In this document: positions 26,716-35,033 of the stretch, piece by piece
Numbering within the stretch: position 1 is the first letter of the stretch
Layout: the number at the start of each line of letters is the position of its first letter
NCBI GenBank assembly: GCA_045807745.1
Contig: JBJMGT010000023.1
Coordinates: 62,001 to 126,000, forward strand
Direction: 5' to 3'
Length of the DNA: 64,000 nt
From: QHXQ01 sp045807745
Lineage (GTDB): Bacteria; Acidobacteriota; Blastocatellia; Pyrinomonadales; Pyrinomonadaceae
Notes under the pieces: model-generated
Database searches by the model: none
What the model saw: the letters and a program-made list of their open reading frames with translations, nothing else
Told to the model about the DNA's origin: nothing
Program-made: the position numbers and the translations under genes

Positions 26716-27111
26716 ATGGAACTTAAAAGAAACGGCTCACAACCTTCCGCCAAGGGGCCGGAGGAGTATTTCACCGGAAGCGTGCGCGTTGACCCGCTGA
26801 TGCAGGCCGCAGAGCCTGCGCGCGTAAGTTGTGCGCTCGTCACTTTCGAGCCGGGCGCAAGGTCTGCGTGGCACTGGCACCCGCTGGGGCAGACCTTAGT
26901 CGTCACTCAAGGCTGCGGCTGGGTGCAGAGCGAGGGCGGGCCGAAAGTGGAGATTCGAGCGGGCGACGTGGTCTGGTGTCCTCCGCGTGAGAGACACTGG
27001 CACGGCGCAACGGCAACGACCGCGATGTCGCACATCGCCATCCAGGAGGCGCTCGACGGGAAGAACGTGGAATGGCTGGAGAAGGTCAGCGACGAAGAAT
27101 ATCAAGCCTGA
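26716..27111 (+). CDS. small cupin protein (mandelonitrile lyase-like)
   Basis: A 131-residue single-domain cupin. Motif 1 is seen as GARSAWHWHPLGQTLVVTQG and motif 2 as GDVVWCPPRERHWHGA. These supply the His ligands for a metal, as in cupin hydroxynitrile lyases and related small enzymes often found in AraC/oxidoreductase clusters. The N-terminal YFTGSVRVDPLMQAAEPARV is characteristic of that subgroup. No signal peptide is present. It sits 30 bp before the MFS gene, probably co-transcribed. The reaction cannot be assigned from sequence. Confidence 0.88.
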   Translation: MELKRNGSQPSAKGPEEYFTGSVRVDPLMQAAEPARVSCALVTFEPGARSAWHWHPLGQTLVVTQGCGWVQSEGGPKVEIRAGDVVWCPPRERHWHGATATTAMSHIAIQEALDGKNVEWLEKVSDEEYQA

Positions 27112-27140
27112 TTCAGCAGGTTGGATGAACGGAAGTAATT

Positions 27141-28388
27141 ATGGTCAGTCAAGAGTTATTCATGTCAGCTACCGCCTCACAGTCGCCGACGGCAGCTCGT
27201 TCCGTCGTGGCGGCGCTCCTGCCGATCATGGCGGCGGTCTTCGTGGCCTTCCTTGTCACCGGCCTCGCAATGCCCGTACTCCCGCTTCACGTACACGAGG
27301 GCCTGGGCCTCGGCACCTTCGTCGTCGGCCTCGTCGCAGGCTGTCAGTTCACCGCGGCGCTGCTCTCGCGCTTCTGGTCGGGTAGTTATGCCGACAGGCG
27401 GGGCGGGAAGCGCGCGGTCGTCGCCGGGTTGCTGCTCGCGGTGGCGGCGGGGCTGCTCTATTGGCTGTCGCTTCGTTTTGTCGGTGCGCCAGTCACGTCA
27501 GCTACGATTCTGCTTGCGGGGCGTGCCGTGCTCGGCGGCGCGGAGAGCTTCATCATCACGGGGGCGCTCAGTTGGGGCCTGGCGCTCGCCGGGCCGGAGA
27601 ACACGGGCAAGGTCATGGCCTGGGTCGGAACGGCGATGTACGTCGCGTTCGCCATCGGAGCACCCAGCGGCTCGGCGCTCTACGCCGCTTACGGCTTCGC
27701 GGCGATAGCATTTGCGACGACTCTGATTCCGCTGGCCACGCTACTGCTCGTCCTGCCGCAACGCGCGGTCGCACCATTAGCACAAGCCCGCCGCCCCTCG
27801 TTTACCAGAGTGGTCGGCGCAGTCTGGGCACCGGGCGTCGGCCTTGCATTCAGCAGCATCGGCTTCGGGGCGGTCACGACGTTCGTCGTGCTGCTCTTCG
27901 CACAGCGCGGATGGGGCTTGGCCTGGCTCGCCCTGACCGTCTTCGCGACAGCGTTCGTGGTGGCGCGCGTGCTCTTTGCTCATCTGGCGGACAGAATCGG
28001 GGGAGCCAAGGTCGCGCTCTTTTCGGCGCTGATCGAAGCGGTCGGGCTTGCTCTGATCTGGCTCGCGCCCTGGAGTGCGCTGGCGCTATTGGGCGCGATT
28101 GTCACGGGCTTCGGCTACTCGCTCGTCTATCCGGGCTTCGGTGTGGAGGCAGTCAGGCGGGCCCCGACGGAAAGTCGCGGCCTCGCGATGGGGGCATACA
28201 CAGCATTCCTAGACTTGGCGCTCGGACTGGGCAACCCCGCATTGGGACTGGTCGCGGGTGGGTTCGGCCTTGGCGCTGTGTTTCTCGCGAGCGCGCTCGT
28301 TGTGATGTGCTCCGCCGCTGTTGCGGTGCGGCTCCTGAATGCGCGCCACGTTGAGCACGCGAGCGCTCTTGTGATTTCGACTTCGTGA
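27141..28388 (+). CDS. MFS transporter (DHA1-like)
   Basis: A 415-residue membrane protein with about twelve hydrophobic segments. The MFS loop 2-3 motif appears as SGSYADRRGGKRAVVAGLLL, and a related loop follows in the second half (FAHLADRIGGAKVALFSALI). The length and the GSALYAAYGF half-repeat fit drug:H+ antiporter-like exporters, such as arabinose-efflux-type permeases in AraC clusters. It probably exports a small organic compound or toxic intermediate. An alternative start at 27162 is possible; 27141 has GGAAG upstream. Its GC content is clearly higher than that of the genes immediately downstream. Confidence 0.9.
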   Translation: MVSQELFMSATASQSPTAARSVVAALLPIMAAVFVAFLVTGLAMPVLPLHVHEGLGLGTFVVGLVAGCQFTAALLSRFWSGSYADRRGGKRAVVAGLLLAVAAGLLYWLSLRFVGAPVTSATILLAGRAVLGGAESFIITGALSWGLALAGPENTGKVMAWVGTAMYVAFAIGAPSGSALYAAYGFAAIAFATTLIPLATLLLVLPQRAVAPLAQARRPSFTRVVGAVWAPGVGLAFSSIGFGAVTTFVVLLFAQRGWGLAWLALTVFATAFVVARVLFAHLADRIGGAKVALFSALIEAVGLALIWLAPWSALALLGAIVTGFGYSLVYPGFGVEAVRRAPTESRGLAMGAYTAFLDLALGLGNPALGLVAGGFGLGAVFLASALVVMCSAAVAVRLLNARHVEHASALVISTS

Positions 28389-28406
28389 AGAGTTAAGGAG
28401 GGGACT

Positions 28407-28634
28407 ATGCCACACGTTATCGTAAAGCTCTGGCCCGGAAAGTCTGAAGAGCAGAAGACCAGACTCGCCGAAGAGATCGTTAAAGACGTGACGAAGGTCT
28501 TGAACTACGGCGAAGAGTCTGTCTCGGTCGCAATTGAAGAGGTCGCGCCTGAGGACTGGGCCGAGAAGATCTATCAGCCGGACATCGTCAACTACTCGGA
28601 GAAGCTGTACAAGAAACCGGGATATACGATGTGA
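28407..28634 (+). CDS. 4-oxalocrotonate tautomerase family protein
   Basis: A 75-residue protein starting Met-Pro, so Pro is N-terminal after Met removal and can act as the catalytic base of tautomerases. The sequence PHVIVKLWPGKSEEQKTRLA and a second helix-strand unit with ESVSVAIEEVAPEDW match the monomer of this superfamily. A strong AAGGAGGGG lies 4 nt before the ATG, 18 bp after the transporter stop codon, so it is co-transcribed. It interconverts keto and enol forms of small acids or, in some members, dehalogenates them; the substrate is unknown. Confidence 0.92.
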   Translation: MPHVIVKLWPGKSEEQKTRLAEEIVKDVTKVLNYGEESVSVAIEEVAPEDWAEKIYQPDIVNYSEKLYKKPGYTM

Positions 28635-28689
28635 AAGAGTGACTCGCTCGTAGGATGAGAAACGATGCGGGGAAGCGCACACATTAAAG

Positions 28690-29433
28690 ATGAAAGGAAT
28701 AAGAATTCAGGTCGTGATGGGTTTTATCTTCTTACTGATAATCAGCTCTAACGAGATGAACGGACAAACCACTATGAATAACAATCAAACTCTAAACGCG
28801 AAAGAGCAGAGCATCGTGACTATCTCCGCCTTCACCGCGAAAGGCGATCTGGAGAATTTACAAAAAGCCTTGAACCGAGGGCTGGACTCCGGGCTGACCG
28901 TTAATGAGATCAAAGAGGTGCTCGTGCAAATGTATGCCTACTGCGGATTCCCGCGCAGCCTGAACGGCATCAACGCTTTGATGTCAGTGGTAGAAGAGCG
29001 GAAGAAGAAAGGCATCAACGACGAGACGGGAAAAACGGCTACGCCGATTACCGATACCGGCGATAAATATGAGAGAGGCAGGAAGACTTTGGAAAGGCTC
29101 ACGGGACAGCCGCAGTCCAAGCCCGCCAAAGGTTTCGGCGAATTTAGTCCGGCTATTGACCGCTTTCTGAAAGAGCATCTGTTCGCGGATATTTTCGACA
29201 GCGACGTTTTGAACTATCAGCAGCGTGAGTTAGCCACTATTTCCGCGCTCGCCACGATGCCGGGCGTCGAACCACAATTAGCAGCTCACCTATCTATGGG
29301 AATGAACACCGGGCTGACTGAAAGCGGGTTAAGGCAGGCATTTGATTTGATCGAGGAAAACGTCAGCCGAGAGCAAGCCGAAATCGCCCGCAAATCGCTG
29401 GCGAAAATCGTCGCCGCCAAGCAAAAGAAGTAA
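28690..29433 (+). CDS. carboxymuconolactone decarboxylase-like protein, exported
   Basis: A 247-residue protein with a signal peptide (IQVVMGFIFLLIISSNEMNG) and two AhpD/CMD-like repeats. The first contains KEVLVQMYAYCGFPRSLNG and the second ELATISALATMPGVEPQLAA. Canonical CMD proteins are cytosolic trimers; fused double-domain exported forms are less usual. The lone Cys in AYCGF is not the AhpD CxxC pair, so peroxidase activity is doubtful. The gene is AT-richer than the MFS gene, like the next several genes. It lies 7 bp before the monooxygenase-like gene. Confidence 0.85.
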   Translation: MKGIRIQVVMGFIFLLIISSNEMNGQTTMNNNQTLNAKEQSIVTISAFTAKGDLENLQKALNRGLDSGLTVNEIKEVLVQMYAYCGFPRSLNGINALMSVVEERKKKGINDETGKTATPITDTGDKYERGRKTLERLTGQPQSKPAKGFGEFSPAIDRFLKEHLFADIFDSDVLNYQQRELATISALATMPGVEPQLAAHLSMGMNTGLTESGLRQAFDLIEENVSREQAEIARKSLAKIVAAKQKK

Positions 29434-29440
29434 CAAAAGT

Positions 29441-29857
29441 ATGAATAAAATCATCACCCCGTTCTTAGTCTTGACGATGATGCTTACGAGTTACGGCGCG
29501 GTCTCCGCGCGGCAAAAAGATATGTTGGTACGTATTTCGGAGATCGAAATAGCTCCCGGATACCTCGACGAATACAAAGCCATCCTGAAAGAAGAATCAG
29601 CGGCTTCGGTGAAATTGGAGCCGGGCGTGATCGCCATTTTCCCGATGTTTGAAAAAGAGAATCCGACGAAAGTGAGGATTCTGGAAATCTACGCGAGCCG
29701 CGAGGCCTACGAGTCGCATTTGAAGACTCCGCATTTCCAGAAATATAAAACCACGACGCTGAAGATGGTGAAATCACTAAAACTCGTTGACATGGAAGCA
29801 ATGGATGCGGAGACGATGACTAGAATATTCAAAAAGATGAAAAGAGGTAAACGATGA
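29441..29857 (+). CDS. antibiotic biosynthesis monooxygenase (ABM) domain protein, exported
   Basis: A 138-residue protein with a signal peptide (MNKIITPFLVLTMMLTSYGA, then VSARQ) and a dimeric alpha/beta-barrel ABM domain: LVRISEIEIAPGYLDEYKAI, AIFPMFEKENPTKVRILEIY, and HLKTPHFQKYK with the conserved His. Such proteins include quinol monooxygenases and haem-degrading relatives. Export is unusual and parallels the neighbouring CMD-like protein. Its stop codon overlaps the DUF2255 start by ATGA. Confidence 0.87.
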   Translation: MNKIITPFLVLTMMLTSYGAVSARQKDMLVRISEIEIAPGYLDEYKAILKEESAASVKLEPGVIAIFPMFEKENPTKVRILEIYASREAYESHLKTPHFQKYKTTTLKMVKSLKLVDMEAMDAETMTRIFKKMKRGKR

Positions 29858-30243
29858 GTACAGAAAATAAACGGTTCACGGCTGACGAGTTAAAACGAAT
29901 GGACGAAGCGGACGACCTGCACATCGCGCCTTTTCGGGACGACGGCACGACCTACGGCACGCCGACCTGGATTTGGGCTGTAGTCGTCGGAGGCAATTTA
30001 TACGTGCGCGCTTACAACGGTCAGAATTCACGCTGGTACAAATCGGCGATGAAGCAAAAGGCAGGTCGCATTCAAGCGGCGGGAATGATCAAGGAAGTGG
30101 CTTTTGAACCAGTCGGAGGTGACGTTAACGCACAGATCGATGAAGCTTATAAAAAGAAATACAACGGCAGCCCTTATTTATCGCCGATGATCGGGAGCCG
30201 AGCCAAAGCCGCAACCGTGAAGATTGTTCCAAAGGAAACTTAA
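29854..30243 (+). CDS. DUF2255 family protein
   Basis: A 129-residue soluble protein, translationally coupled to the ABM gene (ATGA overlap). The split-barrel-like pattern LHIAPFRDDGTTYGTPTWIW, GGNLYVRAYNGQNSRWYKSA and KEVAFEPVGGDVNAQIDEAY is typical of DUF2255, which is related to nitroreductase-like/FMN-binding pyridoxamine oxidase folds. There is no signal peptide. Function unknown, but the company of SDR and aldo/keto reductase genes suggests a redox or cofactor-binding role. Confidence 0.88.
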   Translation: MSTENKRFTADELKRMDEADDLHIAPFRDDGTTYGTPTWIWAVVVGGNLYVRAYNGQNSRWYKSAMKQKAGRIQAAGMIKEVAFEPVGGDVNAQIDEAYKKKYNGSPYLSPMIGSRAKAATVKIVPKET

Positions 30244-30299
30244 GGCGATGAGGATATTGAAAATTAAATAGAACAAACAACAGTACGGTTATTCAGCAA

Positions 30300-31037
30300 A
30301 TGGCAAGAATATTTATCACCGGCTCGGCGGATGGCCTCGGGCTATTGGCGGCGAAAGCGCTGATTGCCCAAGGTCATAAGGTCGTGCTTCATGCACGCAA
30401 TGAAAAGAGGGGACAAGAGGCTTTGGCTAAAGCCCCCGGCGCAGAAAGTGTAGTGACCGCCGACCTCGGCAGTATAGAAGAGACAAAACAGTTGGCTGCA
30501 AAAGTGAATGCTATGGGCACGTTCGACGCAGTCATTCACAATGCGGGTGTTTATAACGCTTCAGCGGAAGAAATTTTCACCGTCAATACATTAGCGCCTT
30601 ATATTCTGACGTGCCTGATAGAAAAGCCAAAGCGATTGATCTACGTAAGCTCCGACATGCATTTACAGGGGCGACCAAAACTGGAAAGCTTTAAAACTGA
30701 CATTAGTCGTATTACTTACTCCGATTCAAAGTTGCACGTGCTGATGCTTTGCAAGGCAGTAGCACGGAAATGGACGGACGTTTACGCTAATGCAGTTGAT
30801 CCCGGTTGGGTTCCGACAAAGATGGGCGGGCATGGTGCGCCGGACGACCTGCAAAAAGGATACGAGACTCAGGTGTGGCTTGCAGTAAGCGACGAGAGAC
30901 GGGCGAAAGTAAGCGGGCGTTTCTTTTATCACCAGAAAGAGAGTCGCCATAACCCTGAAGCTGATAATGTCCTGCTACAGGAGAGATTTTTAGACTTGTG
31001 CAAAGAGATCGCAGGCGTTTCGTTTCCCTCAGGGTAG
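30300..31037 (+). CDS. SDR family NAD(P)-dependent reductase
   Basis: A 245-residue SDR. The cofactor motif is ITGSADGLGLLAAKALIAQG, close to the TGxxxGxG pattern; HNAG is seen in DAVIHNAGVYN and Ser in IYVSSDMH. The catalytic Tyr position appears as ITYSDSKLHVLMLC, giving Y-x3-K (YSDSK). The C-terminal NAVDPGWVPTKMGGHGAPDD is typical of members resembling retinol dehydrogenases. AT-richer than core genes. It follows DUF2255 by 56 bp with no strong ribosome site. Confidence 0.9.
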   Translation: MARIFITGSADGLGLLAAKALIAQGHKVVLHARNEKRGQEALAKAPGAESVVTADLGSIEETKQLAAKVNAMGTFDAVIHNAGVYNASAEEIFTVNTLAPYILTCLIEKPKRLIYVSSDMHLQGRPKLESFKTDISRITYSDSKLHVLMLCKAVARKWTDVYANAVDPGWVPTKMGGHGAPDDLQKGYETQVWLAVSDERRAKVSGRFFYHQKESRHNPEADNVLLQERFLDLCKEIAGVSFPSG

Positions 31038-31076
31038 ACGTAGGAGAATTAAAACGCGAATTGGTAAGTAGAAATT

Positions 31077-32075
31077 ATGCAGAAACGAAAACTCGGAAAC
31101 AGCGGTCTGGAAGTGTCGGCGCTCGGCCTCGGCTGCATGGGAATGAGCTTCGGTCTCGGTCAGCCGATTGACCCGAAAGACGGAATCGCGTTGATTAGGG
31201 CGGCCGTCGAACGGGGAGTCACTTTCTTTGATACGGCGGAGGTTTACGGACCGTTTAAGAATGAAGAACTCGTCGGCGAAACTCTCGCGCCCGTGCGCGA
31301 GCAGGTCGTCATCGCCACTAAATTCGGCTTTAACATTGACGCCGACGGAACGCAGCATCAAACGTCGCCACTCAACAGCCGACCGGAACACATCAAGGAA
31401 GTCGCCGAAGCATCTCTCAAACGGCTCAAAACGGATTACATCGACCTGTTTTATCAACACCGCGTTGACCCAGGTGTGCCGATTGAAGAGGTGGCGGGCG
31501 CGGTCAGAGAGTTAATTCAGGAAGGAAAGGTCAGGCACTTCGGGCTCTCGGAAGCCGGAGTCGGAGTGATTCGCCGCGCGCACGCTGTTCAGCCCGTGAC
31601 GGCGCTGCAAAGCGAATACAGCTTGTGGTGGCGAGAGCCTGAAGCGGAAATCCTTCCCGCCCTCGAAGAATTAGGTATCGGGTTCGTCCCGTTCAGCCCG
31701 CTCGGTAAAGGCTTTCTGACGGGAAAGATTGATGAGAACACGAAGTTCGACGCGACGGATTTTCGCAACACCGTGCCGCGCTTTTCAGAAGAAAATCGTA
31801 AAGCGAATCAGGCTCTGGTTGATTTGATTGGAAAGTACGCCGCAGCAAAGAACGCCACGCCCGCGCAAATCGCGCTCGGTTGGGTGCTGGCGCAAAAGCC
31901 CTGGATTGTGCCGATTCCGGGAACGACGAAGCTGCATCGCCTCGAAGAAAATCTCGGCGCGGTCAATATCGAGTTGACGGAAGACGACCTGCGCGAACTC
32001 GACCGGATAACCTCGCAGATTAAGGTGCAGGGCACAAGATACGCTGAAGCTCAGCAAAAAATGATCAATCGCTAA
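31077..32075 (+). CDS. aldo/keto reductase
   Basis: A 332-residue (alpha/beta)8 reductase of the YajO/IolS-like group. RKLGNSGLEVSALGLGCMGM opens the fold. FFDTAEVYG carries the catalytic Asp/Tyr pair, IATKFGF the Lys and FYQHRVDP the His. The NADPH-binding end WIVPIPGTTKLHRLEENLGA is intact. All four catalytic residues are present, so it should be active on aldehydes or ketones in the cytoplasm. It lies 40 bp after the SDR gene and 42 bp before the next gene, probably in one operon. Confidence 0.94.
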   Translation: MQKRKLGNSGLEVSALGLGCMGMSFGLGQPIDPKDGIALIRAAVERGVTFFDTAEVYGPFKNEELVGETLAPVREQVVIATKFGFNIDADGTQHQTSPLNSRPEHIKEVAEASLKRLKTDYIDLFYQHRVDPGVPIEEVAGAVRELIQEGKVRHFGLSEAGVGVIRRAHAVQPVTALQSEYSLWWREPEAEILPALEELGIGFVPFSPLGKGFLTGKIDENTKFDATDFRNTVPRFSEENRKANQALVDLIGKYAAAKNATPAQIALGWVLAQKPWIVPIPGTTKLHRLEENLGAVNIELTEDDLRELDRITSQIKVQGTRYAEAQQKMINR

Positions 32076-32116
32076 GCGCAGAATTAGAAGTAGCAAAAAC
32101 GGTGGAAAGGAAAAAT

Positions 32117-32755
32117 ATGAGAGTAGGCATTCTGGGATCAGGCGACGTCGCCCAATCTTTAGCGCGCGGCTTCCTCAACGAAGGCCACGAGGTCATGCTG
32201 GGCTCGCGTGAGCCGGAAAAGCTAGTTTCCTGGATGCAGGAAAGCGGCGACGGCGCTTCCGGTGGAACCTTTTCCGAGACAGCAAAATTCGGGGAACTCG
32301 TAGTCCTCGCAGTCCACGGGGCCAAGTCGGTGGAAGCGATCCAGATGGCCGGAGTTGATAACTTCAATGGGAAGGTCGTTATCGACGCGACGAACCCCCT
32401 GGATATGTCCGGCGGCCCTCCGCCCAAGCTCATTGGCGGCCTTGGCACTTCAAGTGGCGAACTCAATCAAAAGGCTCTGCCCGGAGCGTTTGTCGTCAAG
32501 GCGTTCAATACGGTCGGGCACGCGCACTTTTACAAGCCTGAGTTCGCGGGCGGCCCGCCCGACATGTTTCTTTGCGGCGAGGATGCGGACGCGAAAGAAC
32601 AGATCTCGCGCGTTTGCGAAGCCTTCGGCTGGAACGCAATCGATGTCGGCGGCATCGGGCTCTCGCACTACCTCGAAGCGACAGCCATGGTTTGGATCAT
32701 CACCGCGTTTACAGGTAGCCATTGGAATCAGGCGTTTAAGCTGTTGAGAAAATGA
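32117..32755 (+). CDS. NADPH-dependent F420 reductase-like NAD(P)-binding protein
   Basis: About 212 residues from ATG 32117, preceded by GGAAAGG; a GTG 15 nt upstream is in frame but less likely. RVGILGSGDVAQSLARGFLN is the Rossmann opening, with NADP preference suggested by the SRE of VMLGSREPEKL. FVVKAFNTVGHAHFYKPEF and IDVGGIGLSHYLEATAMVWI match the F420H2:NADP oxidoreductase/YdfH-like 'NAD(P)-binding domain' family common in soil bacteria. True F420 use cannot be claimed, since no F420 gene is visible here. Confidence 0.88.
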   Translation: MRVGILGSGDVAQSLARGFLNEGHEVMLGSREPEKLVSWMQESGDGASGGTFSETAKFGELVVLAVHGAKSVEAIQMAGVDNFNGKVVIDATNPLDMSGGPPPKLIGGLGTSSGELNQKALPGAFVVKAFNTVGHAHFYKPEFAGGPPDMFLCGEDADAKEQISRVCEAFGWNAIDVGGIGLSHYLEATAMVWIITAFTGSHWNQAFKLLRK

Positions 32756-32794
32756 AAAAAGCAGAATGTATCAATTGGTCAATTTGTACAAGAT

Positions 32795-33343
32795 ATGAGA
32801 GCACTCAGCGGGTGGGAAAATTTTTATGTCATCGTAGGCTCAAGTGCGGGCGCGCTGATAGGGTTGCAGTTCGTCGTCCTGACACTTATTGCCAATAGAC
32901 CCGTCGTCCGCGGTGAGGCGCAAGCGGGCGCCGCTTTTTCGACGCCGAGCGTCGTGCATTTCGGAGTCGTGCTGTTGCTCTCAGCCGTGATCAGCGCTCC
33001 GTGGGACGGGATTGGCGCTGTCGCAGTTCTGTGTGGCGGAGTCGGCCTCTGCGGGATAGTGTACTCGGTCATCGTGGCCCGGCGTATGCGAGCGCAAACC
33101 GCCTACAAGCCCGTCTTCGAGGACTGGTTATTTTATGTTCTGCTCCCTCTTGCGGCATACGCCGGCTTGGCCGGATCAGCATTCGCGGCTCGCGCCTTTG
33201 CGCGCACAGCCCTGTTCTTCGTCGGCGCTGCGGCGTTAATGCTGCTCTTCACAGGTATTCACAACGCCTGGGACACAGTCACACACCTCGTCTTCGTCCA
33301 CGCGCGAGGAGAGCATGAGGACGAGCGGGATCGCTCTAGTTAG
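32795..33343 (+). CDS. hypothetical membrane protein
   Basis: A 182-residue protein that I do not recognise as a named family. Hydrophobic segments at about 8-30, 54-75, 76-92, 112-133 and 138-156 suggest four to five membrane helices; the C-terminus is charged (GEHEDERDRSS). The N-terminal WENFYVIVGSSAGALIGLQF is a Gly/Ala-rich helix typical of small integral membrane proteins of unknown function. It follows the preceding gene by 40 bp on the same strand; the link to the redox genes is unclear. Confidence 0.7.
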   Translation: MRALSGWENFYVIVGSSAGALIGLQFVVLTLIANRPVVRGEAQAGAAFSTPSVVHFGVVLLLSAVISAPWDGIGAVAVLCGGVGLCGIVYSVIVARRMRAQTAYKPVFEDWLFYVLLPLAAYAGLAGSAFAARAFARTALFFVGAAALMLLFTGIHNAWDTVTHLVFVHARGEHEDERDRSS

Positions 33344-33416
33344 CAGTTATATGACCGTATGCGACTTTGCAAATGTCCTAAGCCCGGCGACCTCTCGGAA
33401 GAATCGAGCGTAACCT

Positions 33417-33941
33417 TTGCAGAGCAAAAATAGTAAGTTCGGATTCCAGACTGGTCCCATCATCCGTCGTGCAACGCCTGCCGACCTGCCGGGGATCGGA
33501 CGCCTCGGCGCGCTCCTCGTCAAGGAGCATTACGACTTCGACCCGCAGCGCTTCTTGGCCGCAAGGCCAGGGACGCCGGAGGGCTATGCGTCCTTCATCG
33601 GCACGCAGCTCGAAGACCCGGACAATGCCGTCCTCGTCGCAGATACAGGCGGGGACGTGATCGGCTACGCATACGCTGCCATCGAGGGCTACAACTACAT
33701 GGCGCTGCGCGGGCCGGCGGGCGTCCTACATGACATCATCGTCGACCCGGAGCATCGTGGCCGAGGTGTGGGCCGGCTGCTCCTCGACGCTACGCTGGCG
33801 TTGTTCAGGTCGCGGGGTGTGCCGCGCGTGGTGTTATCCACCGCCGAGCGGAACGAGGTGGCGCAGCGGCTCTTCGCGAGCATGGGGTTCAGACGGACGA
33901 TGGTCGAGATGACGCGCGAGCTTGACGACCCTGCGTCCTAA
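33417..33941 (+). CDS. GNAT family N-acetyltransferase
   Basis: A 174-residue acetyltransferase from a TTG start. The acetyl-CoA motif is DIIVDPEHRGRGVGRLLLDA; an N-terminal IIRRATPADLPGIGRLGALL begins the GNAT fold and GFRRTMVEMTREL ends it. It probably acetylates a small molecule or protein amine. No strong ribosome site is visible before TTG 33417, so the start is uncertain; the fold could begin nearer the IIRRA segment. It is more GC-rich than the 28.7-32.1 kb genes. Confidence 0.88.
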   Translation: MQSKNSKFGFQTGPIIRRATPADLPGIGRLGALLVKEHYDFDPQRFLAARPGTPEGYASFIGTQLEDPDNAVLVADTGGDVIGYAYAAIEGYNYMALRGPAGVLHDIIVDPEHRGRGVGRLLLDATLALFRSRGVPRVVLSTAERNEVAQRLFASMGFRRTMVEMTRELDDPAS

Positions 33942-34108
33942 CTATCCAGTCCGCGCTGGACTACCACGAACTCCGCCGAACTAAAACACTAAGCTCGGCC
34001 AGAGGGATTGGTGTATCATAAAGGACGTAATGTCTCGCCAGTACCCGCGGCAGACACAGGTGACGAGGAGATTTGATCGTCGCGGCTGAAACTTTGTAAG
34101 GACCCCGG

Positions 34109-34399
34109 ATGAGCGTTGAACTCGACTCGCTGCTGACTCATTCTCCCGAAGTACGCCACGACCGCGTGCGGATCGCGGGGACGGGAATCACTATCCACCG
34201 CGTCGCCGTCCTCTCGAACTTGGGCCACTCGCCCGAGGAGATCGTCCGCAAGTACAAGCACCTTACTCTAGCGGGAGTACATGCCGCCCTCGCTTATTAT
34301 CACGCCAACCGCGAACAGGTGGACGCCGAGATAGCCTCCGACCGTGAGGAGGCCGCGCGGCTCGAAGCAGAGTTTGCGCGCGCGCCCAAAGTGGCCTAG
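34109..34399 (+). CDS. DUF433 antitoxin
   Basis: A 96-residue DUF433 protein: RVRIAGTGITIHRVAVLSNL, GHSPEEIVRKYKHLTLAGVH and ALAYYHANREQVDAEIASD form the compact helix-turn-helix domain of this family. Members pair with DUF5615 PIN-like toxins, and the next gene is exactly that. It should neutralise the toxin and autorepress the operon. It overlaps the toxin gene by one base (TAGTG). An unusually strong ribosome site is not seen. Confidence 0.92.
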   Translation: MSVELDSLLTHSPEVRHDRVRIAGTGITIHRVAVLSNLGHSPEEIVRKYKHLTLAGVHAALAYYHANREQVDAEIASDREEAARLEAEFARAPKVA

Positions 34400-34758
34400 T
34401 GCAGGCACGCCTCTACATCGACGAGGACGCGATGGACGACGACCTCGTGCAGGCCCTCCGTCTGCGCGGGACGGACGTACAGACCGCGCTCGAAGCGGGA
34501 CTGGTCGGCAGACCTGACGGGGAGCATCTCGCGTACGCGGCAGAAGCGGGGCGCGTCCTCTACACCTTCAACGTCGGCGACTTCATGCGCCTGCACGGCG
34601 AGTACATGACCGAAGGTCAGGCGCATGCCGGCATCATCTTCGGCGACCAGCAGCGCTTCGGCGTGGGCGAGCAGATGCGGCGTCTGCTGAGGATCATCTC
34701 CCTCCGCAGTGCAGAGGATCTGCGCGGCGGCTACGAGTTCCTCAGCGCTTGGCAGTAA
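34399..34758 (+). CDS. DUF5615 PIN-like toxin
   Basis: A 119-residue PIN-like nuclease from a GTG start that shares its G with the antitoxin's TAG stop. Acidic residues at fold positions are visible: LYIDEDAMDDDLVQAL (first Asp cluster), GTDVQTALEAGLVG followed by DGEHLAYAAEAGRVLYTFNV, then GDFMRLHGEY. This is the DUF5615/Mut7-C-like layout, expected to cleave RNA. With DUF433 it forms a type II toxin-antitoxin module at the right edge of the 13 kb accessory block, where it could stabilise the block against loss. Confidence 0.92.
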   Translation: MQARLYIDEDAMDDDLVQALRLRGTDVQTALEAGLVGRPDGEHLAYAAEAGRVLYTFNVGDFMRLHGEYMTEGQAHAGIIFGDQQRFGVGEQMRRLLRIISLRSAEDLRGGYEFLSAWQ

Positions 34759-34966
34759 ACATCGACTTCACAAACCATGCTAAAGAATGACGAATGTGCG
34801 GTGCCGTCAGTCAGGAGTGTGCTTTCAGAGGTGTCGATAGAAAACTCTGATCGAAATACGATGAGTGTCGAAGCCGCCACAGTCATTCGGTGGTTATCAT
34901 CTCTATCCTGCTTGACCCCCAAATGAAACACAGCATAGGATGCTCGTAGTAGTTAATTCCGCAGCC

Positions 34967-34981
34967 GTCAAAAGCCGTCAA
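34967..34981. repeat. GTCAAAAGCCGTCAA direct repeat, short variant
   Basis: One A shorter than the three leader copies. It lies about 50 bp from the break that truncates the displaced radical SAM copy, next to a 14-bp near-palindrome TGCTTTGTAAAGCA (34994-35007). Together they form the right edge of the 13 kb block and may be an attachment-site remnant. Confidence 0.5.
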
Positions 34982-35033
34982 CGATGAAACCGCTGCTTTG
35001 TAAAGCATTGTAACTAAAGGAATTATTTCTGCC

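Noticed and set aside
34981..35030. Possible tRNA fragment at the right edge of the cargo
   Set aside because: The TGCTTTGTAAAGCA palindrome looks faintly like an anticodon arm, but no 5-bp stem with a 7-nt loop, T arm or acceptor stem can be built around it.
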